Below, piece after piece: positions 37,449-48,680 of a DNA stretch of 64,000 nucleotides (positions are counted from its first letter, which is position 1; the number at the start of each line of letters is the position of its first letter). A program made the position numbers and the translations under genes. Where the stretch lies: NCBI RefSeq assembly GCF_003573695.1, contig NC_039362.1, positions 10,484,489 through 10,548,488 on the forward strand, in the 5' to 3' direction. This DNA is from Papaver somniferum (taxonomy: Eukaryota; Streptophyta; Magnoliopsida; Ranunculales; Papaveraceae). The notes beneath the pieces are model-generated. The model did not search any database, was not told where the DNA came from, and saw nothing but the letters and a program-made list of their open reading frames with translations.

Positions 37449-37641
37449 ACATCACTTTGAGTTTCAGGTACATAATCACCATGACGTCACCATTTATGCA
37501 ATCCATGCTCATATGTTGTCGTCGTCCTATATCAACTACAACAAGCTTGATCCACCCCAATCGAGCAACCACCAAGTACGCATTGGTTTCAAGTGTCAGC
37601 TTTCATCACTTGGGTACCTGTCCTCGTCATAAACCTTTTGG

Positions 37642-39717
37642 TCATCTGTCGTCATCGTCATTACCTCCAACGTCAACAAAAAACCATCTTAATCTTGGGA
37701 AGATTAGGCCGACTAACACCCATAACCATAAATAAACCCGCATTGAAGCTAGTGGGGAAACCGCAAATTTAACCTTTGGAAATTTTAAATTTTTTGTTTC
37801 CCTTATTTTAAAAATATCTAAGGTACTTTCAGTTCCTAGTTTTTGGTTCCAAAATTTTCCAAAATATTCGGTGTAAGTGAAATCCTTATAAAGAGGAGGA
37901 TGCTCGTCATCTACCAATTGAGAAGCTGGTCCAATCACAGCTTCCTTGGACGGACAAAAAAAAGTCGGGATAGAAAACCTCTCTTTGTCGCGGTTTACAA
38001 CAGCTCGGTGAAGAACGCTTTTGTACTTGTCATTGCTAATAGCCTGAAATTCACGCAAAAAAGATAAAAATTCATTTAACGTATGTTCTTACTAGGGCCG
38101 TTCCTGAAAAAAAATTCCCCTAAAGCAAATTTTTTTTTATGCCCCTGCTAAGTTTTCTTACACAATTGTAATGATAAAATAGAAACTCTAGATATTATCT
38201 TTCTACATGTGTGTTATAAATAGAAAAAGGCGGGCATAAACAAAATCTGAGATCCGTTTTCCAATCAACGTTTAAGACTCAAATAGTACACAAGAGATGG
38301 AAAATAAAAATGTCCGGCAAAAACTAGAAAAAAGTTTAATGATTAACGAGTTTAAAAAAACTCATAAATTCAAAGAGATTCATAGATAAGTCCCCAAATA
38401 TTTATATTAATTAAACTTCTGTCCAAAATTTTTGTCTACTTTCATCATTAAGTCCAGGAATATTAATTTTCTACAACACCCCCTACGTATACCCCCTATG
38501 TCAAACTTAGGCTTGTGTTCCCCCTCCGCCTTGCTGCCCCAAAGTGGGCCTTTCCCTAATTACCCTATGGGGCCATCCCTGGTTCTTACTAGTAGTCAAT
38601 AACGCAGATGCATATATTAGATACAAGGAAGTGGATCCATGGGTGGATAAATACCTGTATTTGATCACCAATATTAATGATAAACGTGTTAGGTATCGGA
38701 TGGATAGCGATCCATTCCCATCTTTAAGAACTTGTAATCCAGGAACATCGTCTTGAAGGAGAACAGTGATGGCGTTCGGGTCAGTATGACCAGGAAGTCC
38801 ATACGTAAGTTCAGGTTCAGGACATGGGGGATAATAATTTATAGCCATATGTTGCCCATGGTTACTAAGTACCATTTCTATGTAATCTCTCTTAAGACCT
38901 AAACTCTCTGAAATAGCTCCCAGTAATTTCAATGTTAAGCCTCGAACACTTGTACAGTACTCCGCCACATCACTCCTGAAATGTGTTCACGATACGTAAA
39001 AATAAGAAACAAATATAGTGCTGCGGCATACTGATTACTGACAGGTATACTGATTACTGACATCCGCCAAAATATTACATAGTAGTCTTGAAAGCACTAC
39101 GATGTGAAAGCCTACCTGAATGATGATGGATTAGTTGGCCACTCATCGATATAATCTTCAAGAGGATAACAATGAAGTCTCAGGAAGTCTCTCCAATTTG
39201 CAGTCTTTTCATTCGTGACGTTAAAGCTGGTTGAAAGTCGGGTTGTTTTGGATGTATCAGCCGAGTAACACTTCATTCTTTCACTCTCCGACAACCTGAA
39301 GAACTCCTTCCCTACTTGCAACATTTTCTCGATAATTATCTCCGGAACTCCATGATTTCTTACCTAAATATGTATTCCGTTGATCTTAAATCATGTACAT
39401 GGTGAGTGAGTGAGAAAAAGAAAAACTTAACTATGTTATGATACCTGAAAGAAGCCATCGTACTGACATGCATGGCCAATTTGCTTGATTAACTTGGAAT
39501 GGTTTGGACCATCAAGTTCTTGTAAATCGATGAGAGGGATTGAAGAATCTTTAGATGATTGAACTTGGGTAAGATTTGGACGCTCGCAGAAGGGTCTTAT
39601 GTAATTCGATGGAACACCATTCATGGTTGTAATTTTGTCACCTAGAAGTACTTTTGAAGATGATGGTGAGGCAGAAGTACTAGTAGTATCCATGGATGAT
39701 GATATGATAGAACGCAA
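37642..39717 (-). CDS. 2-oxoglutarate/Fe(II) dioxygenase, DMR6-like (copy 1), one apparent frameshift
   Basis: Four exons with GT-AG introns, phases matching: 39717 (or Met at 39693)-39444, 39363-39116, 38975-38655, 38043-37642. The N-terminal DIOX_N part includes IPLIDLQELDGP and GFFQVRNHGVPE. The catalytic 2OG-FeII core shows GLPGHTDPN (first His and Asp iron ligands), SVLHRAVVN (second His) and RFSIPTF (Arg-x-Ser that binds 2-oxoglutarate). The closest group I recognise is DMR6/DLO-type enzymes, which hydroxylate salicylate or flavonoids; substrate here is unknown. One base is missing between 38714 and 38715 (copy 2 has an extra G in DGKW), shifting the rest of exon 3. Without that lesion all exons join in frame. 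Either a recent pseudogene or a sequencing error. The C-terminus runs about 30 residues past the usual end. TATA-like AATAAATATA lies at about 39788-39797. Confidence 0.8.
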
Positions 39718-40277
39718 AAAAGTTAAAAGGAAACAGAGAGAGGAGTTTCGATGGTTTCTTAGTGCTGAAAGTGGAAGGAATGAAGAGTATATTTATTTTT
39801 GGAATTTCTTTTGATGTATCAGCCACTTTTCTTCGAAATAATTTTTTTCTTTATTGAACAAGTCAAAAAATAAAATAAAAAAATTACTAATCCCGCAACG
39901 GTCTGATCCCGTAATGTATTTTGATTGTTTTTCTTACGTTGAATGATATATACAAATTGTATCCACTGCTTACCTTTCTGTTCAATTTAGCTGTGCTTGA
40001 ATTAATCAGCCATTTCGTTTGATTTTTGCTTATTTATTACGAATTTTTGGACATGAGTGGTTGGTGTTCAATTGGTCTGAGCATTTTGGTAGTTTTTAGG
40101 CTAGCTGGCAGTAGAGCTGGTATGTGAGAGCAGTACGTATCTGCATCGACGTGGATCCGACGTGCAAGTACAGAAAATATATTTACAACATGCATCTTGA
40201 CGCTCTACTTCCAGCGATTTGTTGAAGGGAGCCCATCCAGTAAAGTTTGGAAATCTTAGAATGAGACTCCTTCAGTC

Positions 40278-40414
40278 CATGATTTATATGGGCTGATACC
40301 GGTTCTACTAGGAGCTGATACCAGTCCATCGATCCAATGATTAGGATCGTCAGGATTTTTATGTCCTATATGGACTGGCATCAACCTTTAGTAGAGATGC
40401 CCATATAAATCATG
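40278..40414. mobile_element. 137-bp hAT-like MITE
   Basis: Perfect 16-bp inverted ends CATGATTTATATGGGC with 8-bp direct repeats CTTCAGTC (40270-40277, 40415-40422). The paralogous flank at about 57126 has the empty site (CTTCAATC once). An 8-bp TSD points to hAT-type mobilisation. Confidence 0.8.
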
Positions 40415-40500
40415 CTTCAGTCGTTCATTGAGAGAATAATAAAATAAAACTCCAACACGATGATGGTTTGCTATTTAATAATTATAAATCGTAAAATAAC

Positions 40501-40820
40501 CGGAAAATAGGTCATTTGTCTAAATATTTTTAAAACATGGTTCAAATGGACGAGTAAAAATTAATATGGGTGAAATGGACACCAAAAACATAGTAAGGAT
40601 GAAACTGGATTCATCCTGACTTAAACTTAAAAAATAGCAAGGATGAAACTGGATGCATCCTGATATAGATTAAAAATAAGAAAAAGTATTTGAAAATGGG
40701 TAAAATGAAACTGTTTATATCCTGGTTATTTTTAAATTTTTGTCCATTTAAACAGTATCAAAATCTAAATGTCCTTTTCACCCAAAAATTATTGATTTTG
40801 ATCTTTTTAATCAATTTTAT
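40501..40820. mobile_element. 320-bp MULE-type MITE
   Basis: Flanked by the perfect direct repeat GTAAAATAAC (40491-40500, 40821-40830). Its inverse right end (aaaaagatcaaaat...gatactgtttaaatggac) closely resembles the left end of the Pack-MULE at 53740-53800 (aaaaagaccaaaac...gatactgtttatatggac). It has two GGATGAAACTGG...CATCC palindromes. So it is a short relative of the larger element. Confidence 0.65.
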
Positions 40821-42010
40821 GTAAAATAACACTCCACTAAGATCAACTTTCAGGTAAAAATGGTATCACGATACTCATACATGTATTCGTGCGTATATGT
40901 ATACATGTAAGTGTCCATTCACAAGGGTACCCACCTTTAAAGAAGTAACCACCATTAAGTGGTGGTGACATACGGGCATAGGCTCATCTCATAACTATGA
41001 TTACGTACGCATTAGGATGTCATCTTCTATCCGCGTATATAACACTTGGATAGTTGGATGGATGCGTAGTTGTTTTTTGATGCGTTTCTTTGACTATAAA
41101 TCTTGGCTTCCATTATTTGGACGGTCGTGCAGTCCTGAATGATGTAGGCCGCATTTCTAGTTATCATGTTACATTTTGATACTATGAGTATGAATATCTT
41201 TCTTTCTATAATAAAGAAAAGGCCCGCTTTTGATTCTACGTCGTTTTTGGTTGGTGACAAAATATATAAATCATGCTTATACTTTCTTTTTTTACTCCGT
41301 CAATGAAATAGATTAAAAAAGCAAAAACTGTATGGGTTCTAGATTATAAAGAAGCTAGCCAAAAGCCACCTTCTAAACTAGCCTATTTAAAACGGAAATA
41401 AACCTCACCCGACCATTCTACAGAAAGCATAGAAATTGGCCTTCCCTCATAAAACTCAAAAATGTCCTCAGCTAGCAAACAGGCTTGCTTTGCCGAAGCA
41501 TCTGCTGAAATTCTCTATATTTCTCTATATTTATGAATGTAGCAAATTTTTGAATAAAAATTCCTCGCTAATCTCCACTTCTGCCTTAATTGCCACGGTA
41601 ATCCATCATTTTGAAAAGCTTGAATGCAACTCATCGAATCAGATTGAACGCAGAGATTCCTAACATTCCACCTCTTGGCCAGCATAGCACCATATATAAC
41701 CGCGCACACTTCGGCATAAAAGTTGGTCTGCAATCCAAGGCCAACGCACAACACACCCAACACAGCTGCATTAGCATCACGAAAAGTAACACCAGCTCCG
41801 TCCGGGCCTGGGTTTCCAAGAGACACACCATCACAACAAATCATGATTTCATCTTGGTTAGGAGGACACCACCTTACCTCTATTGGAGAAGAAACTTTGC
41901 ACTGTAAAGACCCTCAAGCTCGTCAACGCTATTAGACTAGTCAAAAGACATTTTAGTCATTAATAACTCGATTAGTTTAACAGGAACGTTAATTAGTAGG
42001 AATTAATATA

Positions 42011-43029
42011 CAGTAAAAACTCCATATATTAATAACCTTGGGACTATATAAAATTATTAATATATGGAGTTTATTAATATAGGGAGTATACCAAAAAAAT
42101 AAAGAATAATATATTGAAAATATATCCTTTATGTGAAGGATATGTATCATTTATGAATAATATATTGAAAGTATATCCTATTGAATAATATATCCTTTAT
42201 TATATATTGAATATCCTTTAATATATTGAATAATATATCTTATTAAGAATTTTTAAAGTTTTCTCTACACTATAAATAGTACTAGATATATTAGAAGATA
42301 ATTCATTATTTTTATTCTCTTCTTCTAACCAAATCAAAATGCCATCTAATGTTAGGAAAAGAACTCGTATGAGTGATAAAATTCGTATAGAATTGTGTGA
42401 AAAGAAAAATCACATCCAAATTGGACGCAAAAAGATCTTGTGAAATGGTTAAAAAAGATACTTATGAGTAATCAAATTGAACAGTTGCAGTACACTAATC
42501 GAATGGATATGGACGTCTTCCTTAATCATCCCAATGAGCAACAAGTCGTATATGCTTCAACCGAAGAAGAAATAATCGATGGAATTAGACAAGAAGCGGA
42601 GGAAGATAATCCCAATGATGATAGTAAGGAAATACTGAAATTTTCATGCCAAGAATCTTTAAGCATGCTCGACAAGTTGGAAATGTTTTGGCTTCAACAA
42701 GATGGTGCACATAGCAATGAGGTCTTACGCATACGAAAATCAAAAGATGCCATAACAATCCAAAAAATTACATCATTTTCTCAACCAACTATAGATAAAT
42801 ATTTTTCTTCATCTTAAATTTTGATGTAACAAGATCCATAATTTTCCTATTAAGTTGATTTTATTAATATATGGAGGTAAAATTAATTAAGGTGGGACTA
42901 GAAAAATCTATTAATATTAAAATGTGGAGTTTATTACTATTTGTAACTGGCCAAGTTGGGACCATAGTTTTTTTATTAATATATAGAGTTTATTGATATA
43001 TAGAGTATCAATATATGGAGTATTTACTG
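42011..43029 (+). mobile_element. Emigrant/Lemi-like pogo element, internally deleted
   Basis: Left end CAGTAAAAACTCCATATATT and inverted right end CAGTAAATACTCCATATATT, flanked by TA on each side (42009-42010, 43030-43031). This is the TIR and TSD pattern of plant pogo (Tc1/mariner) elements such as Emigrant/Lemi1. At 1019 bp it is far shorter than an autonomous copy. It lies inside the solo LTR. Confidence 0.8.
42339..42817 (+). pseudogene. Truncated pogo-type transposase
   Basis: ATG at 42339 opens MPSNVRKRTRMSDKIRIELC, resembling the CENP-B/psq helix-turn-helix of pogo transposases. A frame break follows near 42430 and the frame continues from 42440 into an acidic C-terminal part ending ITSFSQPTIDKYFSSS. 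The DDE catalytic domain between them is deleted. A DNA-binding fragment is the most it could encode. Confidence 0.6.
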
Positions 43030-44439
43030 TAACAACGATTATACGAAATTAGTATCGTTAGATAGGTCTCGCAAAGTTACGCGGAATGGACAACTCGAAC
43101 GCGTCCTTCGGATATTGGACGAAGAAGATATCATCGAAATAGTGAGAAAGTAAAATTCTTCATTTTTCTTTAAACCTCCTGGCTGCCCTTATCTGTTTCT
43201 CGGGTGCCTTTAGTATTTTGGCCGGCCTTATCCCCACGAGCTGAGAAGATAAACTCTTCTTATTTTTCTTTCTTTCTTCTTCTGCTCTTCTCTTGTTTTC
43301 TTCTCCGGATATTCTGAGAAATTCCTGGGTACGTGAGATCGATCATCGTTAGGGGATTCAATAAGAATTTCCACTTGTGGTATATAGGATACGCTCCTTC
43401 ACATTTATACCTAGAGCTTTTATGATATATTGGTCGGAAGTTTGCGAGTTCAGAATTGTCGACATCCATATATACGATTAGGTGTGGATTTGCGAGTTCG
43501 GAATTGCACAACCATATTATACATTGTTTGACGGAGGAGTTTGTCCATATACATGTTTGTGTATTTCCAGTGACTTAGTCACTTTGATGTTTGGGAAAAC
43601 ATGTATTGTTTTCCAAATCTTGCTCATGATTTCGTTAAAGTTAAATGTTATTCTTGCTGGGCACCCCTTCTAGGGATGTGCTCACCCTTTCCCACTTCCA
43701 GTTTCAGAGACAGATCAGAGTTGCGCAGCGAAAGCTTCGAGGAGTTGACTTCGTTAATTAGTTGGTTAAATTCTGCTATGTTATTATGTTGTATATTGTA
43801 TTTGTAAACTAAATGACTATTGTATATATATCACTTGAGAGGAGTTCTTGTATATATATTTTAGAGCGGGGCTAGTTTCTGGGTTAAGTTTTGTAACATA
43901 TTTTCTTAATTAAATGTTTAACTAATTGATTTAGATTCTTAGTGCCTCTTTATTTAGTTAATTTCTTAGATTAGTCAGCTGCTAGCTTTAGGGGCGCTAC
44001 ATGCACGATCTATGCTTCACCTTGAAATAGTTCAAGATGCGTAAATCTTCCATGTTATTATACATGTGACCCTTCATTCGAATTGAGTTATCATGAATCA
44101 ACTGATAAATTCTACCGTTAAAACCTAGCCATTGCACCACCACATCCTCAAAATAAACTTTATTGTGCAGCCTCCATAACTCCGTAGTAATTGCTAAATT
44201 AGCAACCAACCACAAATCTTTGATCATCCTGCTGCGACCTTTAGCAGCCTTATACGAGGCCACCAAATCTTCCCTTGGTTGCAGATTAAAAATACGTGTC
44301 GCCCAAGCCCAAATTCTCTTGGCAAATCTGCAATGCCAAGTAATATGGCTAAGAGTCTCATAGGCTTGTCTACACAAACGACACATCGAAGGCATACTCC
44401 TACCAGTCTTGTTAATAATTTTATTAATGAATTAAGATA

Positions 44440-44740
44440 TTATGTTACGATCATGATCAACTCAGCCTTGAATATCAAGAGGAAGATCATATTGGAATAA
44501 AAAATTTGACTTCAAAGTTCTATCTTTTTTTGCTAGCTTATCAGCTACTCCATTAGCATTCCTCTTAACAGTACGACTGATCTATCTCATTTACAAGAAA
44601 CTTAATATACAAAATTAAAGACTGATTCATCCAATGAACATAATAGGTTTTTTTTATTGATAGACTTTATTAAAACTTCACTATCTGACTAGAGGATACT
44701 TGGGTTGATCATTGCACGTGGTAAAGCTATGAAATAATTT
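44440..44740 (-). pseudogene. LINE RNase H fragment
   Basis: The minus strand encodes KRNANGVADKLAKKD, the C-terminal helix typical of LINE RNase H domains, with further similarity to about 44700. It is a separate scrap next to the previous LINE. Confidence 0.45.
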
Positions 44741-44999
44741 TTTTTTGTACACGACTTTCAGAAAGTGTGAGAAACAATATACATAATAAAATGGCGTTAC
44801 CATGTACAACTATTTTACAATTGGAATCACGTTCAACATTGGTTTATCCTCAACATCTAAAATAACTTAATATATTTGTTAATGAGGTAAACGTATAACA
44901 TAGATATCGTATAACATAATTGGATATATATCTTCTGGAAGTATTGCCAGAAGGTATAAGTACGACTTGTCCCTTTCATGTGTTTTCACATGCCCCCTC

Positions 45000-45260
45000 A
45001 AGCGAAATGGTGGTGACATGAAAGTGAGTTTGGGCATAAACTCCTCAAGGAACTCAGTCCCAAAAAATTGGTGAATATCTCAGCAATCTAATCTTCACGG
45101 ACTTGATTAAAAAAAATCTCAGCAATCTAATCTCTAGAAGACCGAACTTCAGATTTCTTACCTTGGATACAATCACAGATAAAGTGGAGATCAAGTTCAA
45201 CACAGGTTCTGGGGACATGTAAGTAGCACCAAGATTGTCATACTATAATACTGGAATTGA
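45000..45260 (-). pseudogene. Ty1/copia RNase H C-terminal fragment
   Basis: In shifting frames the minus strand gives YDNLGATYMSPEP, IDLHFICD-like and EDQIAEIFTN, the conserved end of copia RNase H (CDN.GA.YM...; Q.ADIFTK). A 'cagcaatctaatct' segment is duplicated at 45080 and 45118. There is no LTR nearby. Confidence 0.65.
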
Positions 45261-45375
45261 GTTGGTTGTAACTCGGTAATGATTCTATCCAAACTAGCTT
45301 AACATGTAGAGATCCGCCAGTGTTGGGATTGAGGGTTTGAGTTTGTTTCTGGTTAAGAATAAGGAAACACAGGTT

Positions 45376-45740
45376 GCTGAGAAACATTTGCAGTCATGGG
45401 AGGTAATTCTTTTGGTATTTGGTATCCATTTAATAAATCAAGTTTAGATTGGTCCAACTTTCTGAGGGTGTGGAAACATGTTTCGTGCTTGAAACTCGAA
45501 GTTCTTGTTCTTTTTCATTCCTCTCGAGTTTTTCATTGTTTTAATTTGAAGTTCTTGTTCTTTGAGAAACATTTGCAGTCATGTAAGGTGATTCTTTTAG
45601 TACATAATATCCATTTAACAAATCAAGGTTTAGATTGGTCCAGCTTATTGAGGGTGTGGAAACATGTTTCGTGCTTGAAACTCGAAGTTCTTGTTCTTTG
45701 CCATTCCTCTCGAGTTTTTCGTTGCTGTAATTTGAATATT
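45376..45740. repeat. 184-bp tandem duplication
   Basis: 'gagaaacatttgcagtcatg' and the following text, including 'gtgtggaaacatgtttcgtg', occur at 45379 and again at 45563. The two copies are diverged. Origin unknown. Confidence 0.75.
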
Positions 45741-46560
45741 TATAATTAATAATTAGACAAAAATAACACTTCTTAAAAATCAATTAAACATTAGAAATGC
45801 GCTTACCAGATCGACTTCAGTATCATTGCTCGCTCTATGAAAATTCATTTGCATCATCAAAGCATCCCAATTGTTTATGTCTTTACTGATTGTGTGAAAA
45901 CAACCCGATAGCTTTTCCACATCATATTTATGAAGATTCCCAGTTTCTAACTAAAATGCTCATGAATATTCCCCCAAAGAGTATTATGCGGTTGTTGAGA
46001 ATCATTGATAGCATCAAGCGTAAATGTTACATAAGCTTAGCAAATAGTCTTATCTTCATCCAGACTATACTTTGGCCCACGAATTTTTGATGAATATTTA
46101 TTGTTGAAGTATTTTGTGTTTGTGACGAACCAACCATTTTTTTTTTTGAATTTATTTTTCTTATGATTTAAAATCAAGGGTTTGAGATTGAAAGTTTAAG
46201 TTAAAAGTGAAATTATAAGAAAATTGAGTGTAGAACGTGTGATTTTAGAATTGAAAATGTTTGAATTTATAGGGAATGAAATTAGATCCATCGAATGAAC
46301 TAGATTTTATCGGCTCACAGGTCGATCAACTGAACTTGATACGATGGTTGTTTCAACCATAGCCGAGCCTCTACCTTCTCTTGGCGGATCGGTGCTCTTG
46401 GAGACTCACTTGAGAGGGATAGGCAAACACTCAAATTTGAGCCTTTGCCATCCATTTTGCCGATTTGGCTGTTTCACTATGGTGTGTGCATGCGCAAATT
46501 AGCTCATTTTCATGCCCCACTGGAATTGCTCTTAGTGGAATTGCTCTTAGAAGTTGTTTT
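45741..46560. other. No recognised feature
   Basis: AT-rich sequence between the duplication and 2-ODD copy 2. No gene seen. Confidence 0.4.
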
Positions 46561-47696
46561 AAAAATATCTAAAGCACTTTCCATTCCAAGTTTTTGGTTC
46601 CAAAATATTCAGTGTAAGTGAAATCCTTATAAAGAGAAGGATGCTCGTCATCAACCAACTGAGAAGCCGGTCCAATCACAGCTTCTTTAGACGGACAACA
46701 AAAAGTCGGGATAGAAAACCTCTCTTTGTCGCAGTTTACAACAGCTCGGTGAAGAACACTTTTATACTTGTCGTTGCTAATAGCCTGAAAATTCACACAA
46801 AATAATTTCATTTAACACACAATATATAATTATTGAAAATTTGTGCTCTTAACGGAGTCACTAATGCAGATTAGATATGACATAAATGAATCAATGGATG
46901 GATAAATACCTGAATTTGATCACCAATATTGATAATAAACGTATTAGGTATCGGATGAACAGCGATCCACTTCCCATCACGAAGGACTTGTGATCCAGGA
47001 ACATCGTCTTGAAGGAGGATGGTGATAGCGTTGGGGTCGGTGTGACCAGGAAGTCCATAGGTAAGCTCATGTTCAGGACATGGGGATAATAGTTTATAGC
47101 CATATGTTGCCCATGGTTACACTTTTATACTTGTCTTTGAAAATCACCTGTTTAAAAAAAATGTTACCAAAGTTAACTTAAATCCCATTCAGATCTTAAA
47201 AAATGTTACCAAAGTTAACTTAAATCCCAAAAAATATCAATGGCCTAGTGGAGAGATGGAGAAATAGAATACACGACGTGGAACACGCGTTACCTGAGCT
47301 GCTTGTAACTATCAAGGCCCTATACACCTTTTTTCTTTTAATCTTATGATCTTATCAATAGAAGAAAATCTTCAATTTTGCAAATACAAAAGCAAAACTA
47401 CTTATAATTTCTCAGCCACTAAAGTCTAACACGTTATTTTTGTTGCTTAAAAGGTATCGGATCTTTCAAAAGATATACACCTCAGCGAAAAAGTATAATT
47501 AAAAGAAGGGATCCCTTAAAAGAACTAAAATGTCAAAACCTACCTGAATGATGAAGGATTAGTTGGCCACTCATTGATATAATCTTCAAGCGGATAACAA
47601 TGAAGTCTTAAGAAGTCTCTCCAGTTTGCAGTCTTTTCGTTCGTGACATTGAAGCTGGTTGACAATCGAATTGTTTTGGATGTATCAGTCGAATAA

Positions 47697-47701
47697 CACT
47701 T
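47697..47701. repeat. Target-site duplication CACTT, left
   Basis: CACTT here and at 51592-51596. Joining them restores the exon sequence seen in copy 1 (taacacttcatt). Confidence 0.9.
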
Positions 47702-47949
47702 TGTTAAGGATCGAGCAAGAGAGAGGAGAGCATAAACGCGCGGAAGCGATAGACTACATTGATAATAATTCGGTGTATTAATTTTCATGGCTTAATAGCC
47801 TATTTATATTGTTCACAAACTTGACGACCACACAAGATATTTTCCTAACTAAGATCAAACTCTAAACATAAAACACTTTCCTAATATAACTCTCACAACT
47901 TAATGTGCATATCTCCTAAATATAGACTCTCATATATTATTTCCTAATA
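47702..47949 (-). repeat. 3' LTR of the copia element
   Basis: Plus strand TGTTAAGGATCGAGC...TTTCCTAATA, 248 bp. Exon 2 of the 2-ODD pseudogene reads into it, giving a chimeric frame ending near 47788. Confidence 0.9.
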
Positions 47950-48072
47950 CCCTCCCTCAAGATGGAGCATGTAGATCACGAATGCCCATCTTGGACAAAA
48001 GAAATTTAACTTCAGTTTTTTTATTTTTATTTTCTTTTAACACTTTTGTGAAAAAAAAAAATCTTCAGATCA

Positions 48073-48564
48073 TAGTTTAAGGACGTTTCGGTCCCCTTCG
48101 TAGTTTAAGGACATTTTTGTCCCAATAGTAGTTTTAGAACATACAGGTTCCATTGTTGTAGTTTAGGGACATTTCGGTCCTCTTCGTAGTTTAAGGACAT
48201 TACGGTCCCATCTTCTTCGTAGTTTAAGGACATTTCGGTCCTCTTCGTAGTTTAAGGACATCTTTCGGTCCTCTTCGGAAGTTTAGGGACATTACGGTCC
48301 TCTTCGTAGTTTAAGGACATTTCGGTCCTCTTCGTAGTTTAAGGACATTACGGTCCCATCTTCATAGTTTTAGGACATCTCGGTCCCCTTCGGAAGTTTA
48401 GGGACATTACGGTCCTCTTCGTAGTTTAGAGACATTTCGGTCCTCTTTGGAAGTTTAAGGACATTACGGTCCCATCTTCGTAGTTTAAGGACGTTTCGGT
48501 CCCATTTGGAAGTTTAAGGACATTCCGGTGCCATCTTTGTAGTTTAAGGACATTGCGGTCCCCT
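48073..48564. repeat. Tandem repeat, about 17 copies of 27-30 bp
   Basis: The unit is like AGTTTAAGGACATTTCGGTC plus CTCTTCGT, with variants (ACATTACGGTCCCATCTT). Copies are contiguous and imperfect. Confidence 0.9.
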
Positions 48565-48569
48565 TCGTT

Positions 48570-48680
48570 TTCTTCCATAGAATACTTCTTGTACTCTTGT
48601 TTTCTTCAATAGAATACTTTTTGTACTCTTGGTTTCTTGGTTTCTTCAATAGAATACTTTTTGTACTTTCTCGACAACTC
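48570..48680. repeat. Three copies of a ~30-bp repeat
   Basis: 'ttcttcaatagaatactttt' followed by 'tgtactcttg' is repeated three times directly after the first array. Confidence 0.75.

Larger units (their letters stand above)
34070..37450 (-). mobile_element. L1-type LINE with internal deletion
   Basis: The minus-strand poly(A) is the T-run at about 34078-34087. Upstream come a zf-RVT domain, a partial reverse transcriptase, an AP endonuclease and possibly the end of ORF1 (36903-37448). It lies immediately 3' of 2-ODD copy 1, within 200 bp of its stop codon. Confidence 0.8.
39790..41283. repeat. 2-ODD 5' flank, unit 1
   Basis: This is homologous in order to 56867-57210 and 57850-58100, downstream of copy 2 in window coordinates. 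Shared anchors include 'ctgcatcgacgtggatcc' (40140, 56993), 'atgagactccttca' (40261, 57120) and 'ggatgtcatcttctatcc' (41014, 57945). It holds two MITEs that unit 2 lacks. No gene is seen. Confidence 0.7.
41903..44001. mobile_element. Solo LTR, probably Ty3/gypsy
   Basis: Starts TGTAAAGACCCT and ends GGCGCTACA, flanked by TGCAC at 41898-41902 and 44002-44006. About 1.08 kb remains after subtracting the pogo insertion. No internal coding region is present. Unequal recombination between two LTRs is the usual origin. Confidence 0.7.
41515..44395 (-). pseudogene. LINE zf-RVT and RNase H domains, split
   Basis: The right part (44395-44002) has CRLCRQAYETLSHITWHC, the zf-RVT finger. The left part (41902-41515) is an RNase H domain with catalytic-type residues in CCDGVSLGNPG (Asp), TNFYAEVCAV (Glu) and VQSDSMSCI (Asp). 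Reading through the empty site gives RSCKVSS at the joint, which confirms a single ancestral ORF. RT and endonuclease are absent, so this is a 5'-truncated copy. Confidence 0.75.
41284..44400 (-). mobile_element. LINE 3' part, interrupted by a solo LTR
   Basis: The minus-strand LINE has zf-RVT (44395-44002) and an RNase H domain (41902-41515). The two parts join in frame across the solo LTR once one TSD copy is removed. A T-run at about 41286-41292 may be its poly(A). The 5' end is truncated near 44400. Confidence 0.7.

Noticed and set aside
43260..43807. Several 60-80 residue ORFs in the solo LTR
   Set aside because: No motif, overlapping on both strands, inside an LTR without internal region.
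48073..48564. CRISPR-like regular repeats
   Set aside because: Units are contiguous and imperfect with no unique spacers, in a plant retrotransposon; this is a minisatellite.
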